64,000 nucleotides of DNA from Amia ocellicauda (GCF_036373705.1 NC_089867.1:17845666-17909665), one strand, 5' to 3'. Positions 1 to 11,977 are shown, counted from the stretch's first letter. Notes: a model not told the origin generated them from the letters alone. A program made the numbers and translations.

Positions 1-832
1 TGGCTCTTTGGATCTCACCTCTGTCCTGCAATTGTCGTTCAGACCTCCAGACCCTGTCTTTGTCTTGTGGTCATCTCCTAGACCTCCTGAACTCGTTCCT
101 GTCCTGAGGCCATCTCCCAGACCACCTGAAACCGTTCCTGTCCTGTGGCCACCTCCAAGACCTCCAGAACCCGATCCCATCCCATGGCCATCCTTCAGAC
201 CTTTTGCCCCTGCCTTGTGGCCACCTCCCAGACCTCCCGACCTTGCCTTATGGCCACCCTATAGAAATCTTGCTCTTTCCCTGCATCTTGTCTTCTGTTT
301 CCCCACTACCTTTAGTCCTAATCTTCTTTCCCGTGGCTTTCCCCGCTGTATCTAGTCTTATTCGGCTGCACCGAGCGTGGAGGGGGGGTACTGTCAAAGT
401 TCCCTAGCCCTGACCCTCTTCCTCCACTAGAGGCCGCCAATGTTCCCTTGCCGTTTCCTGTTCCCTTCACTGCTTTCCTGCACTTCTGCTTCTGTCCTTT
501 GTTCTCATTGGTCCTGCTCTTGTCTTCCTAGTTTCTGCTCTCTTTTATAAACCCCTCACTGCCCTCACTCTTGGAAAAGTGTTGTCAGCTCTACCTGCTT
601 CACCTAGCCTTGTTCTCCTGGTTCCTTGTTCTCCTTAGCTCCTTGTTCTGCTTTAGCTCCTTGTCCTGTAACCTTGTGTCTCTCTCTCACTTTGTGTTCT
701 GTATCTGTTTCTCTTGACCTCCTGGATTTCGACCTTTTATCTGTGACCTCGACCTCGCCTTTGGATTCTCCTTGATTTCTGTCTTCTCATTGCAGTAGCT
801 CTGCACTTGGGTCCTTTCTCTATCAGCTTAAC
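1..832 (+). mobile_element. 3' end of a Gypsy-type LTR retrotransposon (internal tail, polypurine tract, 3' LTR)
   Basis: The window opens inside the element. Positions 8-355 form an open, proline-rich frame made of degenerate repeats of about 42 bp (each with an agacctcc-like core). A polypurine tract (ggaggggggg, about 379-388) is followed by TGTCA at 392, the usual start of a fish Gypsy LTR. Inside the LTR are a TATA-like ttttataaa at about 542 and a pyrimidine-rich tail. The LTR end near 832 is inferred from the 'gcacttgggtcc' signature, which in fish Gypsy elements lies close to the LTR end. The 5' LTR and pol region lie outside the window. The family call rests on layout, not on a visible reverse transcriptase. 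Confidence 0.5.
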
Positions 833-1350
833 GGTCCTCTCACGAGGTAACTCTCTCATTAATTTCTAATACATTTTAGGACAGCCCTATAACTCTTAAT
901 ATGTCACCACAAAGTGGACAGGGAACAGAAGATCACAACAATATTAATATGATACTTCATGCTCTGCGCAGTTGGCGCCCGTTTCTCAGATTCTGTTGGC
1001 TCTTCTGAGAAGCAGCTCGGCCAACGTGACTTGCTTGCTGTCCAATGGCATCAGTCAAATATTTTTCACAATGCACCTCCCTTTCCGTAATTGCTTCTGA
1101 AAATGCGGCAGCAGCTGCTTTATTTTTTTCAGCACTTCTAAATCTTACAGCCACTGCAAATCTCGCAGCCCCTGCTTTATTTTTTCAGCAGCTGTTTTAT
1201 TTTTTCAGCAGTTGCACTTCAGGGCCACCGTACTATACATATAGTTAAAAGCATTAAATACCAAACATTTGGAGCAATTGTTGTTATTTGTTTTCCAACT
1301 GTGCCCTGCCAAAACATTTACACATACGGAAAATAAATATATTGCAGTAT
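833..1350. other. Unassigned spacer with a short imperfect repeat
   Basis: No gene recognised. Between about 1,115 and 1,215 the phrase 'tttatttttt-cagcag' occurs three times, giving a local imperfect tandem repeat. The short open frames across it on both strands come from this repeat and look noncoding. Confidence 0.3.
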
Positions 1351-1846
1351 ATTATTATTATTATTATTATTTTTTTTATTATTATTATTATTTCTTGGCA
1401 GACGCCCTTATCCAGGGCGACTTACAACACAAGTGCAAAAATACAGTAAGTACAAGGCATCAATCATTACAAATTCAATTTAACTAAAACATAGCCAAGT
1501 CAAGATAATACATTTTACAAATTCCAAATTACAATTTACACAAGTACAGTACACAAGTACAGTAAGTGAGGTCCTACATCCTGGACGGTGAAAGCTAAGT
1601 GCTTTCAAGATGTAGGGTCACAGTCAGGGGTTACGGGACAAGGAGAAAAACAAATCAAGAATGCAAGAAGCATAATAAAAACTGTGAAGTGCTATCTAGC
1701 AGGGATAAAAGGACTAATATTACAAGTACTGTCAGAAAAGATGCGTCTTGAGTAAGTGCCGGAATGAGGTCAAGTACTCTGCTGTTTTGACTTCGGTGGG
1801 CAGGTCGTTCCACCATTTAGGGGCCAGGGATGAGAAGGAGAAGGAG
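1351..1846 (-). mobile_element. 5'-truncated L2-like LINE, 3' end only
   Basis: Starts with an (ATT)n run (the LINE 3' tail seen from the other strand). The reverse complement of 'cagacgcccttatccagggc' follows, a 3' tail typical of L2-type elements. The stretch from about 1,420 to 1,846 closely matches 14,010-14,370, the 3' part of the large LINE at 13,977-17,688, including 'gtcctacatcctggacg' and 'ggtcgttccaccattt'. It ends abruptly near 1,846, so it is a truncated, noncoding copy. Confidence 0.75.
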
Positions 1847-3891
1847 TATATTATAAAAATATGTGGACATATCATGCAATATAATGTTAAATATATTTAG
1901 TTCAAAATACATTTCCCTAAATTATATCTAAAATGCATTTAAGAATATATTTACATTAATATATTTCACCAAATGTATTTGTAATTTTTACAAAATATAT
2001 TTCACAAAATATATTATTTCCAACTTCAATAAAACATATTTAACATTGGATTGTATTGAAATGCCCGAGACTCAAACTCAGTTATTGGAGGTATGTATTG
2101 TCTATTAGCCATTGTCTAATTTGACTGGACAAAGTTGGGGCCCAAGTGGGTAGTGGCTAGTTAGGCTGGGCTCAGTTGGGCTTGGGCTTTAGACAGGGGT
2201 TGCCAATATCTGCAACTCAATAGACCTGTATCTGTCTTAACTCAGTTCAATCAACTGGAATCTTCACTGCGGCTCAATTTGAAATAATGAAATACATATT
2301 CAACTAAATTAGTGAATAATGCTTTTAAAAGCAGCGATCTATCCATTTATCCATCTATTAATCTATAATGAGTTTGAGTCGTACAGGCTCCGAGCTGTCG
2401 TGATATGCTCTGTTGTCAATCAAGTTTGAAACCCTTGATACTCGGAGCTGATTGGAGGAGAGACAGCGACGCGACAGAGGGAGGCGGGGAGAAGGTTTGA
2501 ATGAGTCGAGCGGGGAAGATAGAGATTTGGATAAAAGCTGCCAAAAACGGACTGTTTTCCTTTTTGCTTAATATTAGTTATGTAAAATGTTTTCCTGAGC
2601 GTTAAGAAATAAATTAAGAGACAAGGATTAAAGACTTGTTGCTGATGTGTGTTTCTTGTGATTGGGAATGACGATTAGAACCAGAGTTTCCACTGAAACC
2701 AGAGCAAGATGCCGATGGAGACTTCAGACAGCTATGAGAAATGAAATCCAGTGTTTCTATGTGTGTGTAACTCTGGGCTATTTTTTGTTTTGCGCTTACA
2801 ATTATTCTAATGATATGGAAGTTGTACAGGTGATCAATCGTTCAAAAGCTGATATATTCTATCAAACATTATTATTTTTATTTTCTCTTTGTTTCATCCC
2901 TACTGATTCTGTGAACCAAATCCAGGTAAAAAGCATAGTTTTGACTTGTCTAGTGCAAGTGTCAATACTTGATTTGTGTAAACATCACATAAATTATTTT
3001 GTATTCACGCCCCCATTACTGATAATAATGCTAATCATTTAATTCTCTCCTTACTAATTTATTTTCACAGATGCAACCAAAGAAATGTCCGGGCACTAAA
3101 AAAAGGGACATCAGGAATACTCAACGAAATATTCAACGAGCTTCGTCACCAGCTGAAGCAGGAGGACACAGCCCTTCATCTGGACACTGTGTATTTCAGT
3201 GTTAATGGCCCCGGGGCGGAGGTTTAGAGCTTCCACTGTACCTGTGCGCGTCTGGAAATCCATAGTCTATTGCGGCAATCCATTCACCTGGTACAAGTAT
3301 ATACATAGTTTTATATTATTATTGCTCGTTTTATTGTTAGTTGTATTTGTTAAGTTAATGTAGTTTTTAGCAAAAGCTATACAGTGCTGTGACGAGATAC
3401 GTTCAGAAAACAGTGCTGAATACAAGGTAGTAGCCAGATCCATCACAATGCTGCGCCCTGTAAGCGCATCTTCCAAATTTGAGGAAATTAACATTTCAAT
3501 AAATGGCACAGAGCAAGCCGGTGATGGCACAGGTTTTGATTGTGACTGAATTTTAGTTGATAGTTACTGTTCATTGTTTATTATTATTTATAAATACTTT
3601 ATTACGTTATTTTAAAGTATACTACTGTAAACTAAAAAGTGATGTATATCGCATTTCCATTGTTTTATTTGTTCTAACAAAAAGTGTTTTTCTCTCTTAA
3701 ACCCGTAAAGGGTTAATGAAAAACACATTTTGGTTCTTTTTTTTCATCCATCATATATTTACATTTTTAAAGCAATATCAGGTGTTAAAATCTGGTATCT
3801 GGGAAGGGTTTTCATCTGGAGTTGAAGTGGTTAAGAGGACAATCAAGGTGTATGTTTTATATTTAAAGGTATGTTAAGGTATGTTAAGGTA
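1847..3891. other. AT-rich spacer, no gene recognised
   Basis: Positions 1,847-2,050 are AT-rich with repeated 'aatatatttt'-like words, also seen at 4,938-5,050. A 126-codon open frame at 2,662-3,042 resembles no family I know. The stretch 3,070-3,260 is less AT-rich and may be transposon-derived. 'acccgtaaagggtt' near 3,700 is a short palindrome. Nothing here supports a gene. Confidence 0.3.
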
Positions 3892-4903
3892 TGAGCGTGG
3901 CATGGTTGTTGGTGCCAGACGGGCCGGTCTGAGTATTTCACAATCTGCTCAGTTACTGGGATTTTCACGCACAACCATTTCTAGGGTTTACAAAGAATGG
4001 TGTGAAAAGGGAAAAACATCCAGTATGCGGCAGTCCTGTGGGCGAAAATGCCTTGTTGATGCTAGAGGTCAGAGGAGAATGGGCCGACTGATTCAAGCTG
4101 ATAGAAGAGCAACTTTGACTGAAATAACCACTCGTTACAACCGAGGTATGCAGCAAAGCATTTGTGAAGCCACAACACGTACAACCTTGAGGCGGATGGG
4201 CTACAACAGCAGAAGACCCCACCGGGTACCACTCTTCTCCACTACAAATAGGAAAAAGAGGCTACAATTTGCACAAGCTCACCAAAATTGGACAGTTGAA
4301 GACTGGAAAAATGTTGCCTGGTCTGATGAGTCGCGATTTCTGTTGAGACATTCAGATGGTAGAGTCAGAATTTGGCGTAAACAGAATGAGAACATGGATC
4401 CATCATGCCTTGTTACCACTGTGCAGGCTGGTGGTGGTGGTGTAATGGTGTGGGGGATGTTTTCTTGGCACACTTTAGGCCCCTTAGTGCCAATTGGGCA
4501 TCGTTTAAATGCCACGGCCTACCTGAGCATTGTTTCTGACCATGTCCATCCCTTTATGACCACCATGTACCCATCCTCTGATGGCTACTTCCAGCAGGAT
4601 AATGCACCATGTCACAAAGGTCGAATCATTTCAAATTGGTTTCTTGAACATGACAATGAGTTCACTGTACTCAACTGGCCCCCACAGTCACCAGATCTCA
4701 ACCCAATAGAGCATCTTTGGGATGTGGTGGAACGGGAGCTTCGTGCCCTGGATGTGCATCCCACAAATCTCCATCAACTGCAAGATGCTATCCTATCAAT
4801 ATGGGCCAACATTTCTAAAGAATGCTTTCAGCACCTTGTTGAATCAATGCCACGTAGAATTAAGGCAGTTCTGAAGGCGAAAGGGGGTCAAACACAGTAT
4901 TAG
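3881..4903 (+). pseudogene. Tc1-like transposase, N-terminus replaced (copy A)
   Basis: An open frame of 340 codons. From residue 5 on it matches the intact transposase of copy B with only a handful of substitutions (for example Arg for Gly in the helix-turn-helix 'GFSRTTISR', and Ile for Met in 'PRRIKAV'). The first four residues come from the flanking repeat. The catalytic D-D-E residues are present (WSDESRF, QQDNAPCH, NPIEHLW). It is called a pseudogene because the native start and left terminal repeat are gone, although the frame itself is intact and the decapitation looks recent. Confidence 0.8.
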
Positions 4904-4937
4904 TATGGTGTTCCTAATAATCCTTTAGGTGAGTGTA
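3892..4937 (+). mobile_element. Tc1/mariner-like element copy A, 5'-truncated
   Basis: From 3,892 ('tgagcgtgg') to the terminal 'taggtgagtgta' at 4,937 the sequence matches copy B (17,991-19,215) almost base for base. The left inverted repeat, 5' leader and first ten codons are missing. They are replaced by three repeats of 'aggtatgtta' (3,868-3,890). Without its left end the copy cannot be mobilised on its own. Confidence 0.9.
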
Positions 4938-5454
4938 TTGTAATATATTTTCCAGGAATATATGATCGTGTATTGAAACAGATATTAAAATATATCTTTT
5001 TTTGAAATAATATATTTTGAAAAATATATTCTGCATATATTACATTTCCATAAGAGTGGCTCCATGACGACCCTATAAACAACACTGTAAAAGCAAGTTG
5101 TACCATGAAAACTACATATGAAGTGCAATTTTACAGGAAAGATGAGCCACGCAGGCTCTGAATAGGCGTGTCATGAGTAATCGCCGGATTGTGGTCAGGG
5201 ATTCTGGTGTCCTGATACGGAATATAAAGCTCAACACTTCGAGTGCAAATAATGAAATGGAAACAATTAAAAGCAATACGTTACACAACCTTATCAGCAG
5301 AGATCAATTAGCATGATAAAGTGGGACATGCTGTGATGGAAACAAACACAGCATAATACAAAATGATCTGAACTATTAAGACTTCATGGATAAGTAAACA
5401 TAAACCAGATTTGAATTAATTGATAAGATTTAACAATTAGGCTACTATTTAACC
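4938..5454. other. AT-rich spacer
   Basis: Starts with more 'aatatatttt' words like those at 1,850-2,050, which suggests that copy A landed in an AT-rich repeat. No gene or RNA signal recognised. Confidence 0.3.
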
Positions 5455-5595
5455 CGTTACTTTCAATTTTAATTATTTAACTTGGATAGATAGGTTGTGG
5501 CATGTTTCTGCTGTTTACCAATGGTAGCCACATTGACCTGGGATAAATACACACTTGGACCTGGTAGAGAAAATTAACCTCTTAATTTCATTGCT
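5455..5595 (-). repeat. Degenerate copy of the 180-bp dispersed unit
   Basis: Matches the 180-bp unit found as tandem pairs at 29,460-29,730 and 32,590-32,950 ('gatagataggtt', 'gccacattgacctggg', 'cctggtagagaaaatt'). In this copy the open frame seen in the other copies is broken by small indels. It lies about 1.2 kb upstream of acyltransferase copy 1, and the pair at 32,590-32,950 lies similarly upstream of copy 3, so it belongs to the duplicated block. Confidence 0.7.
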
Positions 5596-5731
5596 AAATA
5601 TTCAACTCGTATAAATAAATGTGTGCACAGACAATAGGAAGCTGCGCGAACAAAAATCTGAGAAGAAGAAGCCCACTTCAGCCTCGTGTGTGAGCATTTC
5701 ATACGTGTGTATTCAATTTCATATATGTGTG

Positions 5732-6246
5732 TGTAACCCAGGTTATTTTTACACTTTGTAGATGGTCCCTTATTAAGAATCCCTTAACACTTTTCGAAGG
5801 GAGTTAGAATTTATTGGTGACCCCTTGAGCGCGCAGCGTCGGGTTTTTTTGATCAGCCAGTTTAGTTTTATTCTCTACTTAACTTAAGTGGTGAATACCT
5901 GACTATCGCTAATTGACTGAAAATAAATTATTATTATTAATATATGTATTTGTAACTAGCTACTAAAGTTCCCACCGTTAATTATCTGTGGAAAAGTGGT
6001 ATTTTATCTTCGCTAGAAATATATATTTTTACCCTCTGTTTTCTACCAATAAGTTATACACTTATTATCTCGGTTAATTTTGCTTTCCAACTATTATCTG
6101 GTTATTGTTCAATCAGGAGCTAGTCTGCGCATATACAGTAAAATTGCGTCTTGTTTAAAAGCCGATCTAGCGCTTTGCATTAAGTTATAAGTTTGGTGTT
6201 ATTAATTCATAAACGTTGTGAAAGCCTTAAGCAGTGGTGGGTTACA
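5732..6246. mobile_element. LTR-like insertion (candidate solo LTR) absent from the paralogous block
   Basis: The flanks of this 515-bp stretch are adjacent in the paralogous block upstream of copy 3 (about 33,040-33,110), so it looks inserted. It begins TGTAACCC and ends GGGTTACA, an 8-bp inverted terminus in TG...CA style. A clear target duplication is not visible. A solo LTR is the best guess; a small DNA transposon is possible. Confidence 0.4.
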
Positions 6247-6746
6247 TGTCCCAAAAAAGTTTGAATTATTTCCTAAACGGCCGCTCATAAAGCACTGCTC
6301 TACGGGCTGACAGACACTGTGGAGATTTTTCAATAAATTAGTGATGCTTACTTCATTTTCGTTTCCCACTTTAAGGACATTTATCTTTACATATTTATAT
6401 ATCAATAAAGACATACAGCAGGTCTCATCACGCATCGTTTACTTCAGTAGATGAGAACCCCCCAACAGCAGTCAATGGATCCATATGTAGATGCTGTTTT
6501 GGCCAAATTAATCTCAATAATCTATAAATGATTAGATTGGATTGACTGATTAGTTTAACTAGAAATGATAACGTGTGAAGAAGTGTTTGGTTGGAGAATA
6601 AGTGACAATCTTCACAGCATTAATTTACTAACTCATTCAGATTACGATTTGCATAATACATTGGAAGGATCAGCTGTGTGGCTTTTAAAGCATTCTGCAA
6701 GAGTCCACCGCTGAGCCAGTGCACTGAGACAGGGAAACGGGGCACG
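6247..6746 (+). promoter_or_regulatory. 5' flank of acyltransferase copy 1
   Basis: Aligns closely with 33,100-33,600 upstream of copy 3 ('gacactgtggagattttt', 'ttgcataata', 'gtgcactgagacagggaaac'). The probable 5' untranslated region lies just before the ATG at 6,747. No clear TATA box, so the transcription start is not placed. A diverged version of part of this flank also occurs at about 27,290-27,480. Confidence 0.4.
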
Positions 6747-8653
6747 ATGCTTATTTTACAATCCGCCAAATACCTTGTTGCACTGAAAAGCATGCTTCAC
6801 AGGGAGCTTCCTTGGTCAGTGTCAGTAAGTATCAGAACAGAACATTGTATTTTCTGCATGTCACATTAACAGCGTTTTACAAATGTTTGTATGATCCTGG
6901 ACTGTCATGATTTCTGTTCCTGACGGCCACAGATCTGGTGACTCCTTCTTTTAGGAGTAGTATGTGTCATAATGTAACTTTTTTTTTAGTTGTGTTTGTT
7001 GACTTTGTTTCCAGGTTTACGGTGGACTTCTGCACATAATGAACAATAACCGCTGCCACCTTGAGATGTGTGTGGACTCTTGGCCCGACTTCAGCACTGT
7101 CATTTGTCGACGTCAGAAACGGGTATTTGAAAACCAATATCATAATGAAGACATGAATAACTATTAACCTTGATGCAATATAAAATGATCTGTAAGATTA
7201 AGGTAAGGGTTAAAGGTTTTAAACTTGACCCCTCATATCCAACTCCAAATTCAAATAATATTGTAATTTAGAGAGCTGGAGTCCTGATTAGTGTTGTGAT
7301 GGTTTGTAATTAGGATGAAAATTGGGTTTAGGATTAGTTTTAGAGTTGAAGTAAAGTAAGATTCTGTTTAGAGAGGTTGAGGTCTGAGATAAAGGAAATG
7401 AGAATTAAATGGAACAAAAAATCTGGACATGATCAATTCAGAAACTTCCAATAAGGTGCATGACCCAGCAGGAATGGCTTAATTTTTTTTCTCTCTGGAG
7501 GTTCTGGTTTGTATTTGTGTTCCATAATTCATTTTTTTGTTTGTTTTTTAAATCATCGTTCTAAGGTCTTGTCAAGTCATCACAAAATGTTGCCCAATCT
7601 ATGCACGCTGTTTACAAAGGATGTTGCCAGTATGCGGATGATGCTAATGGACGGAGTAATCGACTGCAAAGGGGATATGATAATCTCTGGTAAAATGGAG
7701 AACCACTTTACTAAAACCATTAAAATTATTGTTTTAAAAGTGTCTTCATTACAAACTAGTTATACATTTCCTAACCAGAAAGCAGTATATATATTGAGGT
7801 AACATCTTCCTTGTAATTTCTGTTTCTCTGAACAAGCTGTCCCAAGCTCGTGCTGTGGTCTGATCCAAGAGATCGCCAGCAGCAATGGCATGGAAGTGGA
7901 AAATGTCAACATCTGTATTCAAAACAATCCAAAGTATATAGAGTGTGGGAGGTAAGTATTATTACAGAATTACAGAAGTCCAAGAGCAACAATATCATGT
8001 GGTTTCATTTGTTACATGTTAAAGTAATTTTTTTACTTTCTGGCAGAAGAGGGGATAAAGCTGTACCACTTCTAGACTCCTTATTCCTGTTAAGATGTAG
8101 AATTGAAAACTTCTGGCAGTGCCACAAAGTTCAGTTCTGTACAGCGATACAGTAGTGTGTCCTGTGACTGGACATCAGTAGCCTCTAGATCTCATCCTTA
8201 ATGTATGTAACCTGTATTCTGTCTTACAGGAGTGATTTGGCATCAAAGGTTTCCAGTCTGAATGTCTCCCACGCTGAACTGGTGTGCAGCCGCTTTGCCT
8301 ATGGTGGGAATGAACTAACTCGGAACCACGTGAGGAGCTGCATCCACAACTTCCCCAGCTGCTGCATCCTAGATGAAGGAGGCAACCCCGTCTCCTGGAG
8401 TTTGATGGATGAGCTGTACTCAATCAGAATGGCATTCACTCTGCCTGAGTATCGCAAGCAAGGATACATGAAGACCGTCACTGCTGCACTTGTAAACAAA
8501 GCAAATTCACTGGGCTTACCAGTCTATTGCCATGTTCTCAATTCAAACACAGCCTCACTCAATTTAGTGAAATGTGTGGGCTTGACCATTTACCCGGAAG
8601 AGTATAATGTTTTTGCCCTATTTGTGAGTCCAGAAAACCAACAAGGCAATTAG
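6747..8653 (+). CDS. Glycine N-acyltransferase-like protein (GLYATL3-like), copy 1
   Basis: Five exons: 6,747-6,824, 7,015-7,122, 7,566-7,689, 7,837-7,951 and 8,230-8,653. All have GT donors and AG acceptors, and they join in frame into 849 nt (282 aa; human GLYATL3, from memory, is about the same size). The family moves an acyl group from acyl-CoA to an amino acid such as glycine, usually in mitochondria. N-terminal signatures are MLILQSAK and VDSWPDF. The last exon carries the GNAT-type domain with SSLNVSHAELV, GGNPVSWSLMD and TLPEYRKQGY (about residues 212-221). The Glu in LPEYR matches the catalytic Glu proposed for GLYAT. The C-terminal motif NSNTASLNL resembles GLYATL3. In exon 3 a tryptophan kept in the other copies is Cys. 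Substrate cannot be inferred. Confidence 0.88.
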
Positions 8654-8937
8654 AGTAACTACAACACGGGACACCTCTCTTTAAATGCTGGTAATTAAGT
8701 TATCCTAGTTACTGAAAAATCTCTCCAGTCTGCTATCCCAATCTGTAGTGACCTACATCTAGCCTTAATCTACTGGTGCAGGTATCCTTATTACACTGTA
8801 AATCCTCCCTGAATACAATGTTTTTTTTCTTTCCTGTGCAACACTTTATCTTCCCCCCCCCCCCCAGTGCATTTCCTTTGGTTCCAGAATCTCTTCTCTG
8901 CTGTTCATGTTCATTGGAATTGTTAGCCTGTATGAAA

Positions 8938-8943
8938 AATAAA
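8938..8943 (+). terminator. Polyadenylation signal of acyltransferase copy 1
   Basis: AATAAA 285 bp after the stop codon, the first canonical signal downstream on this strand. It sets a plausible short 3' untranslated region. Confidence 0.55.
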
Positions 8944-9307
8944 GTACTTACATTGCAGGACTCGTATGCAAATGTAAATGTAAAACTCAGACTTTAGTTT
9001 TTCATAAGAGGTTGTGTTTCACATGGCTGTAAATATCTGCAGATGGATTCTATCACATACTAAAGATAAGAAATAATATAAAACAAAGGTTGAAGCATCT
9101 TTATTTTACACTGCACACTAAACTGATAATGTAAAGGCTTCCAATGCTGATTACAAAGATGTAGAATCAGTGAACAGAAATGCTATGGAATAATTTTGGA
9201 TTTCATAATTGGGCAATTTGTAATTGATGACTCAAGGTAGAATTGTGTGGCTCACAGGGATCACCCTTGCTGCCCACAAAGATTTCCATTTGACCTGTAA
9301 GTATACA
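8944..9307. other. Spacer, nothing recognised
   Basis: Unremarkable AT-rich sequence between the copy 1 polyadenylation signal and the next transposon fragment. Confidence 0.3.
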
Positions 9308-9860
9308 AAGCATCTGGAAAGTATTCACTTTTTCCACATTTTGTTATGTTACAGCCTTATTCCAAAATTGATTAAATTCATTATATTCCTCAAAATTCTA
9401 CAAACAACACCCCATAATGACAACGTGAAAGAAGTTTGTTTGAAATCTTTGCAAATTTATTAAAAATAGAAAACAAAAAAAGCATATGTACATAAGTATT
9501 CACAGCCTTTGCCATGACACTCAAAATTGAGCTCAGGTGCATCCTGTTTCCACTGATCATCCTTGAGCTGTTTCTACAAGAACCCGATGGTCACTCTGAC
9601 AGAGCTCCAGCGTGTCTCTGTGGAGAGAGGAGAACCTTCCAGAAGAACAACCATCTCTGCAGCACTCCACCAATCAGGCCTGTATGGCAGAGTGGCCAGA
9701 CGGAAGCCACTCCTCAGTAACAGGCACAGGACGGCCCGCCTGGTGTTTGCCAAAAGGCACCTGAAGGACTCTCGGACCATGAGAAACAAAATTCTCTGGT
9801 CTGATGAAACAAAGATTGAACTCTTTGGCCTGCATGGCAAGCGTCATTTTAGGCGGATCC
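9308..9860 (+). mobile_element. Tc1-like transposon fragment (second family)
   Basis: Begins with the well-known fish Tc1 end 'ctggaaagtattcac...ttatgttacagccttatt'. It continues into a decayed transposase whose readable parts include TLTELQRVSVERGE, TTISAALHQSGLYGR and KILWSDETKIELFG (the first catalytic Asp). The right half is missing: similarity stops near 9,860, before the second Asp and the Glu. The reading frame is shifted relative to its start. An old, dead copy. Confidence 0.8.
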
Positions 9861-11059
9861 GAATCAAAATTGGAACATTAATTACAAACTATTAATTATG
9901 GGAGAAACGATTTGAGATAGTCGTGCGGTGTTTTTAGCTGCGCAGCTGAGATTCCGCTGAAAAGAGCTATGTGCGGTGTGTTTACATCGCGCATGTCCTG
10001 GTTTTAGAAATTCAATGCGCAAAGCAGCACATGGAGCTGGAATTGCCCAATGGAGAGGATGTTACTGTGTGTGTCGTGTGCCATGGAGATCTGTTTTTTA
10101 CTAGCCAATCCAAAAAAATCCTGTCTCAGACAGATGGAATAGATCAGCTGATAAATGTCGGGTTACAGACACTGAGCAGAGCCAGAGGAGGAGGAGGGGA
10201 TATATAGCTACTGCTATATATGTGATATCTATGGATTCAGAACAGCTGAACTTATACTTATAATACAGTATAATACAGTATATATTATATTATATAAGTG
10301 GAAAATGTGCAATCATGTAAAAAAAAGATTATTATTATTAGATTATTTTTTCTAGCAATGGAAAACAGAAGCTGATACAGTTTGGGCATCCACTATGCCC
10401 AGATTCACCCCTGCCAGCCCCCCTGGGGTGCAACTGGTCAAAACAAAGACTCACAGTGCACTGGATCACAGGCAGAACAAGCACACACCTTTGCCAATTG
10501 TCCTTCTGGAGACAGCAAACCCTCAATATAGCCCTGCTGCTTTGAGCAGGAACTGTGAGCACTGCAAGGTCAGCAGAATATATAACAAGACCCCCTGGCA
10601 TTCCAGGTGCCCCTCTGCAACTTCCTAGAGAGGCCCTGCTTTGCTCAGTGGCATGTCTGAGGGACCTGAATAGCTCAGGGAAAATAGAATATCAATGTTC
10701 GCCTAGCATTGTTTGTACAGAAGGTGCATTATTTCAGTGTCATGTATAAGGTGTATTGGAAAACAATGCATATTTAAATATCTAAGGCTTTGAAGAGCAT
10801 GTTCTAAAAGTTACTGTGTGGGGTGTGAGATCAATAATAAAAATTAAAAAATTAATTCCGTTTCTTATTTGTTGACTCAGATACTGTCTTATAAGTACAT
10901 TATACATGAAAAATGCTTTTAGCAGAGGTTGTTCTGAAAAAATAGATATAAAACACTTTGTGGTTATAAGCAAATGCATATTGTTTATCAGCTAGAATTT
11001 AAAAGTGGTAAAAACGGGAAAAATTGGCTCAGTCCTCTGAGGGTTACAAAATACTATCA
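9861..11059. other. Spacer, no gene recognised
   Basis: 9,870-10,210 is richer in GC than its surroundings and could be transposon-derived. 10,260-10,340 is AT-rich. 10,395-10,628 holds a 77-codon open frame with no family signature. No splice-linked exons or RNA gene seen. Confidence 0.3.
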
Positions 11060-11123
11060 TACCGTTAAACATTAGAAAAATACCGTGATACTGTATTTTG
11101 GCCATACCGCCCAGCCCTAATGT
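11060..11123. mobile_element. hAT-type terminal fragment
   Basis: The words 'accgtgatactgtattttgg' and 'ccataccgcccagccctaa' are typical of the end of fish hAT elements of the 'agggctgggcggtat' type. No matching opposite end was found nearby, so this is a fragment or a very decayed copy. Confidence 0.5.
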
Positions 11124-11977
11124 ATGGTATTGTTTGCATTTTTCATTTTTCTATTATTACTATTATTATTACTAGCATCACTTTTATTATCACTATTAGT
11201 CACGTTTCTAATTGTTGATTGAGTTTTGTACTAATCATTTCCTTTGGACACAGATTTACTTAACCTGGCTGTGAGATACCTTTTCCATAGTATATCTTGA
11301 TTGACTGTTCGAGAGACCTATTATAGACCAGGAGTGCACACAGCCACCGATCCCAAATGTGGGGGGTGAGAGAGCACGGAGTGGGAGCGCAAGGAAGCAG
11401 CAAGCAGGAAGTAGGAAGTTAAGAGTGAGCAGGTGCGAGTGGTTGGAGATAGAGGAGCAGAGTGAGTGAGCGGTGCAAGCAGAGCCAGCCGGTGGACGTG
11501 AGGTGCAGAGATAACAGAAGGGATCCGGAAGAACAAACCACAGAGGGGCGAACCAGACTGACTTGCGTGGAGTGACCGAGGCTGTGCCGGTGGTGCATAA
11601 ACAAGACAGACAGAATAGAGGAGGAGAGACTAAAGCTGAATACATTTGATCTGACCCCGAGTGAACATTAAACTCAATGTTTTTATTTGGGTCATCACTG
11701 ACTTTTAGATCATATTCTGCCCTGCTCTTTGTGAACAAACTGACTTTTAACTGAGCTCACCTCTGTATTTAGAGGAACACAATTTACTTTAAATCGAGCT
11801 CTGCACTGTTTTTATGCGCATTTGCCCTGTATTTTTATCTCGCTCTTTTTATATAGATACTGCATTTAGACCTGTATAGCCATTATTAATGTTTTATAGA
11901 AACTGTATTATGTTTTATATTGATAATAATATGCAGACTGAGCAAAGTAGATTGATCAAGCTAGCAACAGGCAGTTG
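11124..11977. other. Possible LTR-like repeat, otherwise unassigned
   Basis: 11,330-11,700 is purine-rich on the + strand, then changes to 'gaacattaaactcaatg' followed by T-rich sequence, as in the R-U5 part of an LTR. The open frames on the - strand across it are low-complexity Ser/Leu-rich and look noncoding. The LTR reading is weak. Confidence 0.25.

Noticed and set aside
1269..1487. Tyrosine/phenylalanine-rich open frame
   Set aside because: Produced by the (ATT)n tail of the truncated LINE.
11256..11738. 160-codon open frame on the - strand
   Set aside because: Low-complexity, no domain; opposite a purine-rich, LTR-like stretch.
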